Shown piece by piece: positions 16,822-25,339 of a DNA stretch of 64,000 nt. This stretch comes from Nocardia sp. NBC_01327. Its GTDB lineage: Bacteria > Actinomycetota > Actinomycetes > Mycobacteriales > Mycobacteriaceae. The DNA lies in NCBI RefSeq assembly GCF_035958815.1, contig NZ_CP108384.1, positions 124,001 through 188,000 on the forward strand. The letters run 5' to 3'. Position 1 is the first letter of the stretch; the number at the start of each line of letters is the position of its first letter. The notes below the pieces were generated by a model. It worked only from the letters and a program-made list of their open reading frames with translations. It was not told where the DNA came from and did not search any database. Both the position numbers and the translations under genes were made by a program.

Positions 16822-18869
16822 CGGCACGCCTTGCTCGCCACGTCGGCCACGACCCGCAGGTAACTGTCCACGACCGGGCCATCCCCCGGATATCCCCACA
16901 GCGGCAGTTTCACGAACGTTCCGGCGAACGCGCTCACCCCCGGCATCAGATGCCGCACAGCGGTTTGCGGGGCCACCCATTCGCCGAAGGGATCGGAGCG
17001 GGCGAACAGCGGATGGCCGCTGATGTCGCCGGTGGAGCCGGGGATATCGACCTCGGTGGCCCCGGCACGATGACAGCGGGCCACGAATTCCTCCCGCGAG
17101 AAGTTCGCGTGCTCGCCGCTGTAGTTCAGGCCCAGCACATACAGGCCGTGGCTGCCCTCGGCGAGATCCACTTGTATCGGTCGCAGGACCGGATTGTCGG
17201 CCAGGGCGTGGGCGAAGCGGTCGAGGGTGGCGCGGCGCCGGTGTTCGATATCGGTGGCGCGCGCGAGCTGCTGCACGCCGATGGCCGCGCCGAGGGTGGT
17301 GATCCGTTCTTTGAGTCCCATTCCGGTCATCGCGAACCGCGAATACGGCTTGGTCGCGTCGATTTCGGTGGTGCTGCGCTTGCCGTAATGCCCGAACAGC
17401 AAGGCCCTGTCCCGCAATTCGGGCTGGCTGGTGACCAGCACGCCGCCTTCGCCGGTGGTGATGGCTTTCTGGTTGCAGGAGAACGCCGCCATATCGCCCC
17501 ACAGGCCGACGCGGCGGCCCTGCCACGACGCGAAGTGCGCGTGCGAGCAGTCCTCGAACAACCACAGGCCCCGATCGTGGGCAAGCGCGGCGATTTCGTC
17601 CATGCGGGCCGGGATGCCCCACAGATGAGTGACGATCACCGCGCGGGTACGGGCGGTGATCTGCGCGGCGATGCTCTCGGCGGTCACGTTGCCGGTTCGC
17701 GGGTCGGCGTCGGCGAACCGCACGGTGACACCCTCGAACGCGAACGGGCTGGCAGTGGCCGCGAACGTGTATGCGGGAGCGATGATTTCATCACCAGGAC
17801 GCAGACCCGCAGCGCGGCTCATCGCATGAATTGCCGCGGTCCCCGACGCGAAGGACACCGCGTATTCGGCTCCGAGGAATCCCGCGAACGCCCGCTCGAA
17901 TTCGCCGATCACTCCGCGTGCGTCGCGGTCGGACAGCGACCGTCGCGCCTGGCCGGTCACGGCGGCATCGAATGCGCTGTCGATGTGGGGCCAGCGGTAA
18001 TGCTCCCCGCCCGCCAATCCCGTCAGCAGCGATATCGCGGCATCGAGTTCGATCCCCGCCGCCGGCGCGCGTCCCAGACCCGTCCCGCCGTCCGAGGCGG
18101 CCGAAGTCAGCGGGGCCACGAGTGCGGCCAGCCGCTCGGCAGATTGCTCGGCGGTTTCACCGTCCCCCACGTGCAGGATCGGCCAACCCTGCTCGGCGGC
18201 CGCCAGACACAGCCCGGAGCGGGTGCGCTGCTGGTAGTCGGTGAACGCGGTGCGGGCGTGGGTGATGTCGGCTCCCGCGTGGATTCCCAGATCACCCGGT
18301 TTCACCTGGGCATGGCGCGCCCAGGTCACCTGCGGATCGACATCCACGAGAACAGTCAGATCCGGGCGGCGCACATGAGCGAACAGCGCCGCCAGCTCTG
18401 CGGGGCTGTGATTGCCCTGGGCGAGCAGCTGGGTGCTGATACGCCCGATCCAGCCGTCCACGAGCACATCGAATCCGGCCTCGAGCAGCGGCGCCAGGAC
18501 CGCATTGGAAAACGCGGTGAACCAGGCCGCTTGCGTTGCCGCCCAGAAGGTATCGGGCAACGCCGCCGGATCGTCCACCGTGCCCCACAACACCTCAGCC
18601 AGCCGCGCCATCACGATGCCGCTGTCGGTGTCGGTCACCGCCGGTTGCTTGCGTGAGACCCACACCAGACCCCGCCGCGGATCTCCCTCAGCCAGGACCT
18701 GCGTCGCGCGCGCGTAGTCCAGATCCGCAACCTGCGTGGCAAGGGTGGACTTGCCGCTGCCATTGGTCCCCTCGAGGGCCAGGAAACGGCCGAAACGCGT
18801 GCTGGCCGTGAGTGACCGTGCCGTGGCTCCGCCGACGGCACGGCCGTTGTTCGAAATATCGGTGGTCAT
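16818..18869 (-). CDS. Thymidylate-kinase-like / DegT aminotransferase fusion
   Basis: A 683-residue two-domain protein. Residues ~25-250 form a P-loop kinase like thymidylate kinase: Walker A GTNGSGKS at 34-41 and a DGWIGR segment near 138-143 where TMPK has its DR-Y/H motif. Residues ~290-683 are a DegT/DnrJ/EryC1/StrS aminotransferase: SFASGTAAIHA, cofactor Asp440 in LFEDCSHAH, and PLP Lys468 in FSCNQKAITTGEGG. DegT enzymes usually aminate keto-sugars or inosose rings. ATG 18869 follows AAGGAGT. A start further upstream is possible but lacks this site. The fusion suggests phosphorylation and amination of one substrate. Confidence 0.85.
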   Translation of the reverse strand: MTTDISNNGRAVGGATARSLTASTRFGRFLALEGTNGSGKSTLATQVADLDYARATQVLAEGDPRRGLVWVSRKQPAVTDTDSGIVMARLAEVLWGTVDDPAALPDTFWAATQAAWFTAFSNAVLAPLLEAGFDVLVDGWIGRISTQLLAQGNHSPAELAALFAHVRRPDLTVLVDVDPQVTWARHAQVKPGDLGIHAGADITHARTAFTDYQQRTRSGLCLAAAEQGWPILHVGDGETAEQSAERLAALVAPLTSAASDGGTGLGRAPAAGIELDAAISLLTGLAGGEHYRWPHIDSAFDAAVTGQARRSLSDRDARGVIGEFERAFAGFLGAEYAVSFASGTAAIHAMSRAAGLRPGDEIIAPAYTFAATASPFAFEGVTVRFADADPRTGNVTAESIAAQITARTRAVIVTHLWGIPARMDEIAALAHDRGLWLFEDCSHAHFASWQGRRVGLWGDMAAFSCNQKAITTGEGGVLVTSQPELRDRALLFGHYGKRSTTEIDATKPYSRFAMTGMGLKERITTLGAAIGVQQLARATDIEHRRRATLDRFAHALADNPVLRPIQVDLAEGSHGLYVLGLNYSGEHANFSREEFVARCHRAGATEVDIPGSTGDISGHPLFARSDPFGEWVAPQTAVRHLMPGVSAFAGTFVKLPLWGYPGDGPVVDSYLRVVADVASKACR

Positions 18870-18915
18870 ACTCGACACTCCTTGAATGAGATGAAAAGTG
18901 TTGCCGTGCAACAGA

Positions 18916-21204
18916 TCAGGTCCCGCACGGATCGGCGGCGTTGATCAGATCCCATCCGGTGCGCTGCGACCACCGCTGATGCTGATCACGCAGGAACGCA
19001 CCGTCAGAAACCGGCAAGGTCTCACACACGTGCGCCACGACGCCCGCGAGCCGATCACGCAACTTCGCAAACAGGCTCTCGCGCAACACATTCAGCTCAC
19101 CGTCCAACGCGGCGTGCAGCTCCGGCCGCTCCAGCGGGTAGACCTCGAGCATCCCCACCATCGAGGTCAGCAGATCGAACGCCGCGTTCTTGAGCACGCG
19201 CCGCGCAGAGCGCACCACCAGGCGCGCTTGCCCCTCGATCAGCTTCTCGATCGACTTGAGCGCGTAGTCCAACGCGAAATTCCGGTCTACCCACCGCTGG
19301 GCGTGCTCGGAGAACACCCCGATTCGCCAGTCCGCGTACCGGGAATCGAGCCGTCCCATCATCGGATTCGCGTCCCCGGTCAACCCGGCCGCCTTCGCCG
19401 CCCGCGTGTACGCGGCACCGATCAGGCATTCCATACTCACCAGCAGATAGGAAATCTCGGAGTAGAACGGACGGCCCGCCTCATGGGCGGCGACGAACGA
19501 CTCATCACGCACCCCATCGACAATCTCGGCCGGACTCAGCTCCGGGCACGGCCGCAGCAACAGGTCCGTGCGGGCCTGAAACGCGGTCGTCTCGGCCAGC
19601 TCCGTGCAGCTCATCAGCGGATCGAGGGTGATGTAGGTGTACCGGGGCGGAACGCCGAGTGCGGACAGGGTTCGGATCGCGAGTGCGTTCTGTTCGCCGG
19701 TGGTCTCCTTGTGGAACCGCTCGAGCACGGAGGTCACGCCGGACTCGACACCGAACAGGCAGCGTCGGCACCCGTCGATGATCAGCTGCCGCCACATCGC
19801 CGCGCGGTCGATGTGCCAGGCCCGATCCTGCGCGGGGTCCACGACCTGATCAATCCGGCACGAACTCTCCCACGCCATCCCATGCCCGGCCACGGTCGCC
19901 GCCAGCGCCAACGCGCGAGGCACTGCGTCGTCGTCGGCGCCGATGAACTCCTCATCCACCAGGTACAGCGTGTGCGAGCGGTCCGGGAAGTGGTCGAAGA
20001 TCCCCGATATCGCGCCCACCATCCAATCCAGATCCACCGGCGCGCGACCGGTATGGGAGCCCTTGTGCCCGCGTGGGCAGAAGCTGCACGTGTTCGTGCA
20101 CCCTCGCGACGCCTCGAGCTGGGCCACACCCCCATGGGCCAGGGTCGGGGCCAGAAGATCGAGTTCGGGTAGGAAATCGGTCAGCGCGCGGTTGGCCACG
20201 CTCGCGGTGTGCCGCTGTCGGCCGAGGGTGAAGGTTCCCTCGCCGAAACTTGCTCCGACGTAACCGATTCCACGGATCTGAGACTGGTCGATGTCGTCGT
20301 GCCAGTGTGTGACGGTATCGGCGATGGTGGGTTCTCCCGCCCCACGTGCGACCAACAGCCACGGGTAATCGGTCAGCAGCAGCCGTTCCGTGCGCGCCAC
20401 CAGGCTGCCGCCCACGATCGTGACCGGCCTGTCCTCGATGCCGGCCACGGTGTCGAGCACGGTGGCCAGCAGATCGTGCTGACCGAACGTCGCCGATATC
20501 CCCAGCACATCGACCCCGGCGGCGATGGCGGCCAACAGCTCATCGAGAGTGACGCCCAGCTGCATGTCCATCAACCGGACCCGACCGCACAACGTCGCCC
20601 GCGTCGCGCGCGCCAGATCCGATATCGCCAGCGGGAATCTTGGAAGCGGGAAGTTCTCGGGGTGATACAACGCCGCCAGCAGCACGTCCGGACGCTCGAG
20701 GCGGTGCAGTGCTTCGCCGGTCAGGGTCGCGGTGCTCAGCCACGAATCCGGATCGGCGAGCCCGATCCCCTGCTGTGCCCACTCGGGCCAGGCCCGCGAG
20801 GAATGCGGTTGCCCGGCCAGATCCGCGATCATCCACCCTGCCTCACCCGGGCGTTCGGCCAGGATCAGCCGCCGTTCCAATGTGCCGGTGACGACGACTC
20901 GGTTCGCGGTCACCGCCGCGACCGCATCGGCCAGGACGTTGGGATCGGCGAGCATGATTTCGTCAACGCCGGACAGGCTCGCTCCCGGACCGGCTGTCTT
21001 GTCGAGAAACTCGGCCAACCTGTCGCGGACATCTCCGGTCGAGGGCAGGTGGGTGGGCGATGCAATCGCCTGCGCCGCAGCAGGTTCGGAAGCGGGCAAT
21101 GGGATGGTCGGCGCGCCGCGCTGCAAGAGGCGCAGAGCCGCGGATGCGGCTTCCGGGGTCGGTGTGGTCGAGGGCGAGCCGCTGCCGGTTATCGAGGTAT
21201 GCAC
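18916..21204 (-). CDS. B12-binding-domain radical SAM protein
   Basis: A 762-residue protein. Residues ~205-300 look like a cobalamin-binding Rossmann domain (AAGVDVLGISATFGQHDLLA, VTIVGGSLVA), without an obvious DxHxxG lower-ligand motif. The radical SAM cluster motif is Cys369-x3-Cys373-x2-Cys376 in SRGCTNTCSFCPRG, binding a [4Fe-4S] cluster. A long unassigned C-terminal region (~570-762) follows. Members methylate or rearrange unactivated carbons. The GTG start at 21204 has AGGAG 9 nt upstream. It lies 118 bp after the 42-residue gene and 46 bp before the fusion gene. Confidence 0.85.
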   Translation of the reverse strand: MHTSITGSGSPSTTPTPEAASAALRLLQRGAPTIPLPASEPAAAQAIASPTHLPSTGDVRDRLAEFLDKTAGPGASLSGVDEIMLADPNVLADAVAAVTANRVVVTGTLERRLILAERPGEAGWMIADLAGQPHSSRAWPEWAQQGIGLADPDSWLSTATLTGEALHRLERPDVLLAALYHPENFPLPRFPLAISDLARATRATLCGRVRLMDMQLGVTLDELLAAIAAGVDVLGISATFGQHDLLATVLDTVAGIEDRPVTIVGGSLVARTERLLLTDYPWLLVARGAGEPTIADTVTHWHDDIDQSQIRGIGYVGASFGEGTFTLGRQRHTASVANRALTDFLPELDLLAPTLAHGGVAQLEASRGCTNTCSFCPRGHKGSHTGRAPVDLDWMVGAISGIFDHFPDRSHTLYLVDEEFIGADDDAVPRALALAATVAGHGMAWESSCRIDQVVDPAQDRAWHIDRAAMWRQLIIDGCRRCLFGVESGVTSVLERFHKETTGEQNALAIRTLSALGVPPRYTYITLDPLMSCTELAETTAFQARTDLLLRPCPELSPAEIVDGVRDESFVAAHEAGRPFYSEISYLLVSMECLIGAAYTRAAKAAGLTGDANPMMGRLDSRYADWRIGVFSEHAQRWVDRNFALDYALKSIEKLIEGQARLVVRSARRVLKNAAFDLLTSMVGMLEVYPLERPELHAALDGELNVLRESLFAKLRDRLAGVVAHVCETLPVSDGAFLRDQHQRWSQRTGWDLINAADPCGT

Positions 21205-21321
21205 TGTCGATCGCTCCTGCGTGGAGTAGCTATGGGTATCTGGGGCCTGAGGGGGCGGCGGTGGTTGCGTGCCGCGTCGGCCCGATCAGTGATGCGCCCC
21301 TCCATGCAGGGGCACGGCCTC

Positions 21322-21450
21322 CTACTGAGTCGAAGATGTTGTGACGCAATGTCGTCGCGGTGGTCTTCCCGCGCGCGGCCGTCGCGCGCCGATGCCTGTC
21401 GCGGAGCCGGCCAAATCCGATCGCACAATGGCATAACCCAACGCGCTCAT
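21322..21450 (-). CDS. 42-residue peptide gene between methyltransferase and radical SAM genes
   Basis: ATG 21450 overlaps the methyltransferase stop (ATGA) and follows a good AAGGAGAG ribosome site. The frame runs 42 codons to TAG at 21322. It starts MSALGYAIVRSDLAGSATG, then becomes Arg/Pro-rich and ends with Cys, Thr, Thr, Ser, Ser, Thr, Gln. The coupling and site suggest it is translated. It could be a peptide substrate for the neighbouring radical SAM protein, a leader peptide or a chance frame; no known precursor family is recognised. Confidence 0.4.
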   Translation of the reverse strand: MSALGYAIVRSDLAGSATGIGARRPRAGRPPRRHCVTTSSTQ

Positions 21451-22256
21451 ATCCGGCTCTCCTTCTCTCGCTGGCTGGATTCGACCGGCCCGAGGATCCG
21501 GGCCACGGCGCCATAACTGGAGATCGTGGCGGTGGTTGCGACTGCCAGAGGCTCGGCATTGGGCACCAGCGAATCGGCTGGAACGACGTCCACCTTCTGC
21601 ACGTCGAATCCGTCGAGTAACGCACGCAACTCGACGCGATCACGCGGGAACAGCGGCATTCCCGCACCTTCGAACACCGCCGCGACCGCTGTGGGATCCG
21701 AGAGCAGATCCGAACCGAGGTGGGTAATCACCAGATACGAGTCCGGCACGAGAATCGCGCCCAGCGTCTCAAGGAGATCGGTGGGCCGAGCGAGGTGGTC
21801 GAGCACCGAGGCCAGGATCACCGCGACCGGCTTCGTAAGGTCCAGCTCGCAGTCCAATGCTTTGGTCAGCTCGACCCCATTGGTGTAATCGGCGTCGACC
21901 ACGACCGTTCGGGGCGGCAGCAGCGCCCGCCCGTGCGCGTTCACCAGCACGTCGTTATCGAGGGAGACCAGTGTGGAGTCCGGCGCGAGCACTCTCAATT
22001 GGGCGAGCGCGTCACCGTCACGGGGAAACCCCGCCCCCAAATCGACGAACTGACGGACACCTGTCACCACTAGCCGCCGGGCTGTAGATTCCACGAAATC
22101 CCTTGCCCGCCACAGAGTTCGCGGCAGCGATGGGCAAAGTTCGACCAACATGAACTGCACGCGGCGATCTGCTTCGTAGTTGTCTTTGCCGCCGATCAGC
22201 GCGTTGTATACCCGTGCACCATTCGGCTGCTCAATGCCGTAGTCCGGCCCGCTCAC
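21447..22256 (-). CDS. DUF574-type SAM-dependent methyltransferase
   Basis: A 269-residue protein from GTG 22256, which overlaps the preceding stop (GTGA) and follows GGAG. PNGARVYNALIGGKDNYEAD near the N-terminus is the hallmark of the DUF574/Methyltransf_19 family abundant in Streptomyces and Nocardia. The SAM-binding region reads FVDLGAGFPRDGD, and an acidic strand end (SLDNDV) follows. Substrates of this family are mostly unknown. It is the second gene of the operon. Confidence 0.8.
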   Translation of the reverse strand: MSGPDYGIEQPNGARVYNALIGGKDNYEADRRVQFMLVELCPSLPRTLWRARDFVESTARRLVVTGVRQFVDLGAGFPRDGDALAQLRVLAPDSTLVSLDNDVLVNAHGRALLPPRTVVVDADYTNGVELTKALDCELDLTKPVAVILASVLDHLARPTDLLETLGAILVPDSYLVITHLGSDLLSDPTAVAAVFEGAGMPLFPRDRVELRALLDGFDVQKVDVVPADSLVPNAEPLAVATTATISSYGAVARILGPVESSQREKESRI

Positions 22257-23077
22257 ATCAAGCTCCGTGGTCGCGTAGTGACGATCGAGTGGTACTTGGT
22301 GACCGCGGTATTCAGATCGCGCCAGTCCCGGGGTATCGGCATCGCGCACCACGTCAACGTGCCGCCGTCCGTCGCACGAACCCGCCCCGCCCGGCCCCGG
22401 CTCGACACAGCCGCGCTGACCAGGTCGTGGGCGTGCGCGCGGGTTTCGTGGACCTCGATCAGGAGTTCGTCGGGGGTGCGGGTTACCCGCACCGTCACCT
22501 GATTGAACTCGTCGGCTTCATTGAAGAACCAGGCACTTGCCGATATCGCAGATCTCGTTGCCTGTACCGCATCAGCGACCAGAGACACCACCACCGCCTC
22601 CACGGCATCGACCATGTCCCGCAGGCCCGCCCGGGTCAGATCCTCATGCAGGTGCAGGCGCGCGACCGACTCCATCGTGTCCAAAGCCTGGCAACTGAAC
22701 TCACCGACCAGCGTCGCCGCGGGCTGGATATCCGGTAGTCCAGGCACGACGTGATGTCGAGACGCTATGGAATTCGCTTCCGGCGGCAAATACCAGACTT
22801 GCGCGTTCAGCGCCGAAAACCTGCGCAGCAGATCCCTTCTCGGCTCCGCAAGCCCGTCCAGATGTGCAGGAGTCGGTGTAACCACATGCCGGCGCCCCGC
22901 CTGCGCCAAGGTCGCGTACAGCGACCACAGCATCTCGACCCTCGGCCCCGGCTCCCGGAAGAGCTGCACACCCCCGAGACTGTGCAGCTCGGCGAATTCC
23001 CGCATGAGCCGCTCGACTTCGCTGAGGCGGTCGGTCACCAGATCCTCACGCACGTACCCGAATATCACTGGCTCCAT
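22253..23077 (-). CDS. Hypothetical protein with GHKL-ATPase-like C-terminus
   Basis: A 274-residue protein from ATG 23077 (GGTGG upstream). The N-terminus FGYVREDLVTDRLSEVERL resembles a resolvase-like Rossmann start but lacks the catalytic Ser pattern. The C-terminal ~130 residues (TVRVTRTPDELLIEVHETRA ... GGTLTWCAMPIP) have the strand pattern of an anti-sigma-type histidine-kinase ATPase fold, without clear N- and G-boxes. It is the first gene of the operon and may be regulatory. A family name cannot be given. Confidence 0.6.
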   Translation of the reverse strand: MEPVIFGYVREDLVTDRLSEVERLMREFAELHSLGGVQLFREPGPRVEMLWSLYATLAQAGRRHVVTPTPAHLDGLAEPRRDLLRRFSALNAQVWYLPPEANSIASRHHVVPGLPDIQPAATLVGEFSCQALDTMESVARLHLHEDLTRAGLRDMVDAVEAVVVSLVADAVQATRSAISASAWFFNEADEFNQVTVRVTRTPDELLIEVHETRAHAHDLVSAAVSSRGRAGRVRATDGGTLTWCAMPIPRDWRDLNTAVTKYHSIVTTRPRSLM

Positions 23078-23317
23078 GGGCCACCCCACCTTTGATGTTC
23101 GTTCGATAGACGGGCGCACCTGGAGCGATGTCCCTGCTCTGTCGCGGCCCGCTGCCGGGGAGCCAAACAAGGGGGCGATGACTACAACCCGGCAGCGTGC
23201 CTGATAGGCATCGTCGCCCCGATCCTCGCCAACCTGGGGGTGCACCATGCACCCCTTGTGAAGAAATTCCGCGGGTAACCTCCGGGTAGAACACTTCCCT
23301 CCGCTGACGGGAACCTC
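23078..23317. promoter_or_regulatory. Divergent promoter region of the biosynthetic locus
   Basis: A 240-bp gap between the start of the minus-strand operon (23077) and the XRE regulator (23318). The geometry suggests that the regulator controls both directions. I see no strong palindrome, so no operator can be named. Confidence 0.45.
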
Positions 23318-24541
23318 ATGGACGACTACGAACCTGAGCCGGGCCGCCGTATCGGCGACAACATCCGAGAACTGCGCGGCAAGGCCCTCACTCGCCAAGA
23401 ATTGGCTGACAAATCCGGTGTGAGCTTCGAACTGCTCAAGCAGCTCGAGCAGCACAAACGAAACTCGACCTCACTGGCCACTCTGCGCAAGCTCGCGGGC
23501 GCGCTCGACTGCGACGTGAGCGACATCATGGGCAAACGCAGCGGCCTACCCAACGCCAAGGCCACCGACGAGAGCACCGGCGTAATCGCGATCCGCCGCG
23601 CTCTCACTTCAGTGGGCCAACTGACCGGCACCGCAGACGAACACCCACCGGTCTCACTCGGGGAAGCGCGCCGGGCCGTCACCTATGCGTGGGGTTCCTA
23701 CTGGGCTGGCCGCTACGAGAAACTGGCCGCGATCCTTCCGGCCAGCATCGCCGATCTGCGGTCCACCCAGCAGGCCGCGCAGGGAAGCCCCGATCTGGCG
23801 CCGGCTTCGGAGATGAACGCCCGCATCCTGTGGGCCGCCGCCTGCACCCTCGTGCACCTGGGTCACACCGATACCGCTTGGATGGCAATCCAAGACGCGC
23901 ACAAGTCCGCGCAGCAAGGAAACGATCCGCTGCTGGAAGCGACATTGCGCGGGTCGATCGGTTGGCAACTGCTCGTGCAGGGCCGCCACGAAGAATCCAC
24001 CGCCCTGGTCCTCAACGCTGCCAAGGACATTCAGCCCGTCGGCAACGTTCCCGACGCGCACCTGTCGGTGTACGGGTCGCTGCTGTTGCAGGCTGCTACA
24101 GCCTCCGGCCGTGACCAAAAAATCTCGCTTGCATTGGATCTCGCGGAGGAAGCCCAGTCGGTTGCTACGCGCCTGCCGGGCGATACCAAGGACTACGAAT
24201 GCAACTTCGGTCCATCGCAGGTCGTCATGCAAGTGACCGATATTCACGTGTCCTCCGAGAATTACGCCGACGCGCTGGCAGCAGCCAAACTGATGCCCCT
24301 GGGCGGCACCGGGCTCACACAGGTGTCGCAGGCTCGGCATCTGCTCGATCGGGCCGCCGCACTCACCCGAATGGGTCGCTACGACGACGCATTCAAGCTG
24401 GTCGCGACCGCTGAAAAGGTAGGTGGTGACCAGTGGGCGCGGCACCAGAGTTTGTTTCGGTCAGTCGTTGCTGAACTACTCGACAACGACCGGACGAGCG
24501 GGCTCCGCGAGCTTGCGAGTCGCGTCGGCGTCCGTGGCTAG
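23318..24541 (+). CDS. XRE-family regulator with TPR-like C-terminus
   Basis: A 407-residue protein. Residues ~10-72 form a Cro/CI-type helix-turn-helix (RIGDNIRELRG, TRQELADKSGVSFELLKQLE, LATLRKLAGALDCDVSDIM). The remaining ~330 residues are helical repeats with TPR character (EMNARILWAAACTLVHLGHTDTAWMAI, ARHLLDRAAALTRMGRYDDAF), the layout of peptide- or metabolite-sensing regulators that flank actinobacterial biosynthetic loci. It is transcribed divergently from the operon at 23077 and is the likely local regulator. Confidence 0.8.
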   Translation: MDDYEPEPGRRIGDNIRELRGKALTRQELADKSGVSFELLKQLEQHKRNSTSLATLRKLAGALDCDVSDIMGKRSGLPNAKATDESTGVIAIRRALTSVGQLTGTADEHPPVSLGEARRAVTYAWGSYWAGRYEKLAAILPASIADLRSTQQAAQGSPDLAPASEMNARILWAAACTLVHLGHTDTAWMAIQDAHKSAQQGNDPLLEATLRGSIGWQLLVQGRHEESTALVLNAAKDIQPVGNVPDAHLSVYGSLLLQAATASGRDQKISLALDLAEEAQSVATRLPGDTKDYECNFGPSQVVMQVTDIHVSSENYADALAAAKLMPLGGTGLTQVSQARHLLDRAAALTRMGRYDDAFKLVATAEKVGGDQWARHQSLFRSVVAELLDNDRTSGLRELASRVGVRG

Positions 24542-24550
24542 GGGCGTGCC

Positions 24551-25096
24551 ATGCGTAGTGTCGCAGTCGGACAGCTCTACGACCCCCAGCGGCGCCACTG
24601 GGCGCCGGTGCCGATAGCGCGGATCACCCGTGCCGCAATTCATCTCGTTCTGATGGTCGCGAATCCGGCTGAGGCAGAGGTGGAAGCCGTGCGATCGGGC
24701 GTGCCCCGGTTCGCTTGGATCGACGCATCGAATGTCGCGCTGCTGGCGTGGACATTCGGCGATGACCTTCCGTGGAGCGACGCCCCGTACAGCCCGCACC
24801 TGGAGCAGCCCGGCGACCTTCCAGGCATCGGATGTGGCCCCAGCGATTCGGCCGCGGTGACCGTGGTCCTGGTGGACGCTGATACGGGCATAGTGCGGGC
24901 TGTATGCGACACCACCTGGCCGCCAGAATTCGCTGCGGTAGTGCGCGATTCCATCGCTCGCATGGCTGCCGCACCGCTTGACATGAACGCCGTGGACGCA
25001 GCGATGGCCCCGCTGTACATCAGTTACCCGGACACTGCCGAACTTGTCGCAATGAAGGCCACAGCGACGTGTGGCGGCGGCCGGTTGATCGCATGA
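24551..25096 (+). CDS. Hypothetical protein downstream of the XRE regulator
   Basis: A 181-residue protein starting 10 nt after the regulator stop, so co-transcribed with it. It is a mixed alpha/beta protein (HLVLMVANPAEAEVE, VALLAWTFGDDLPW, VTVVLVDADTGIVRAVCDTTW) with no signal peptide or recognised motif. Proteins of this size are common partners of XRE-TPR regulators in Nocardia and Streptomyces, but I cannot assign a function. Confidence 0.65.
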   Translation: MRSVAVGQLYDPQRRHWAPVPIARITRAAIHLVLMVANPAEAEVEAVRSGVPRFAWIDASNVALLAWTFGDDLPWSDAPYSPHLEQPGDLPGIGCGPSDSAAVTVVLVDADTGIVRAVCDTTWPPEFAAVVRDSIARMAAAPLDMNAVDAAMAPLYISYPDTAELVAMKATATCGGGRLIA

Positions 25097-25339
25097 ATCT
25101 GGCTCCCTCCCCGACAACTACCGTGCGGGATCGGCGAGCCCAAACAGTGGCTACTCCGCCCGCGAATATGCTCTGGATCGGGCCGCTGTCCGACGGCCTC
25201 TCCCGACCGCCGACCCGGAAAGCGGATCGGATGAAGGCCCAAGAGGGCGCGGACATTTCGACTCCCCCACTTGCCGCAGGGGTACGCTCCCGCGGCGATT
25301 TCACGCGTGGACCGGGCCACGCCGAAGGGATTTTCGCGC

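Noticed and set aside
16950..18656. Very long plus-strand open frame (568 codons)
   Set aside because: It mirrors the kinase-DegT fusion gene; composition is Arg/Gly-rich with no domain motif.
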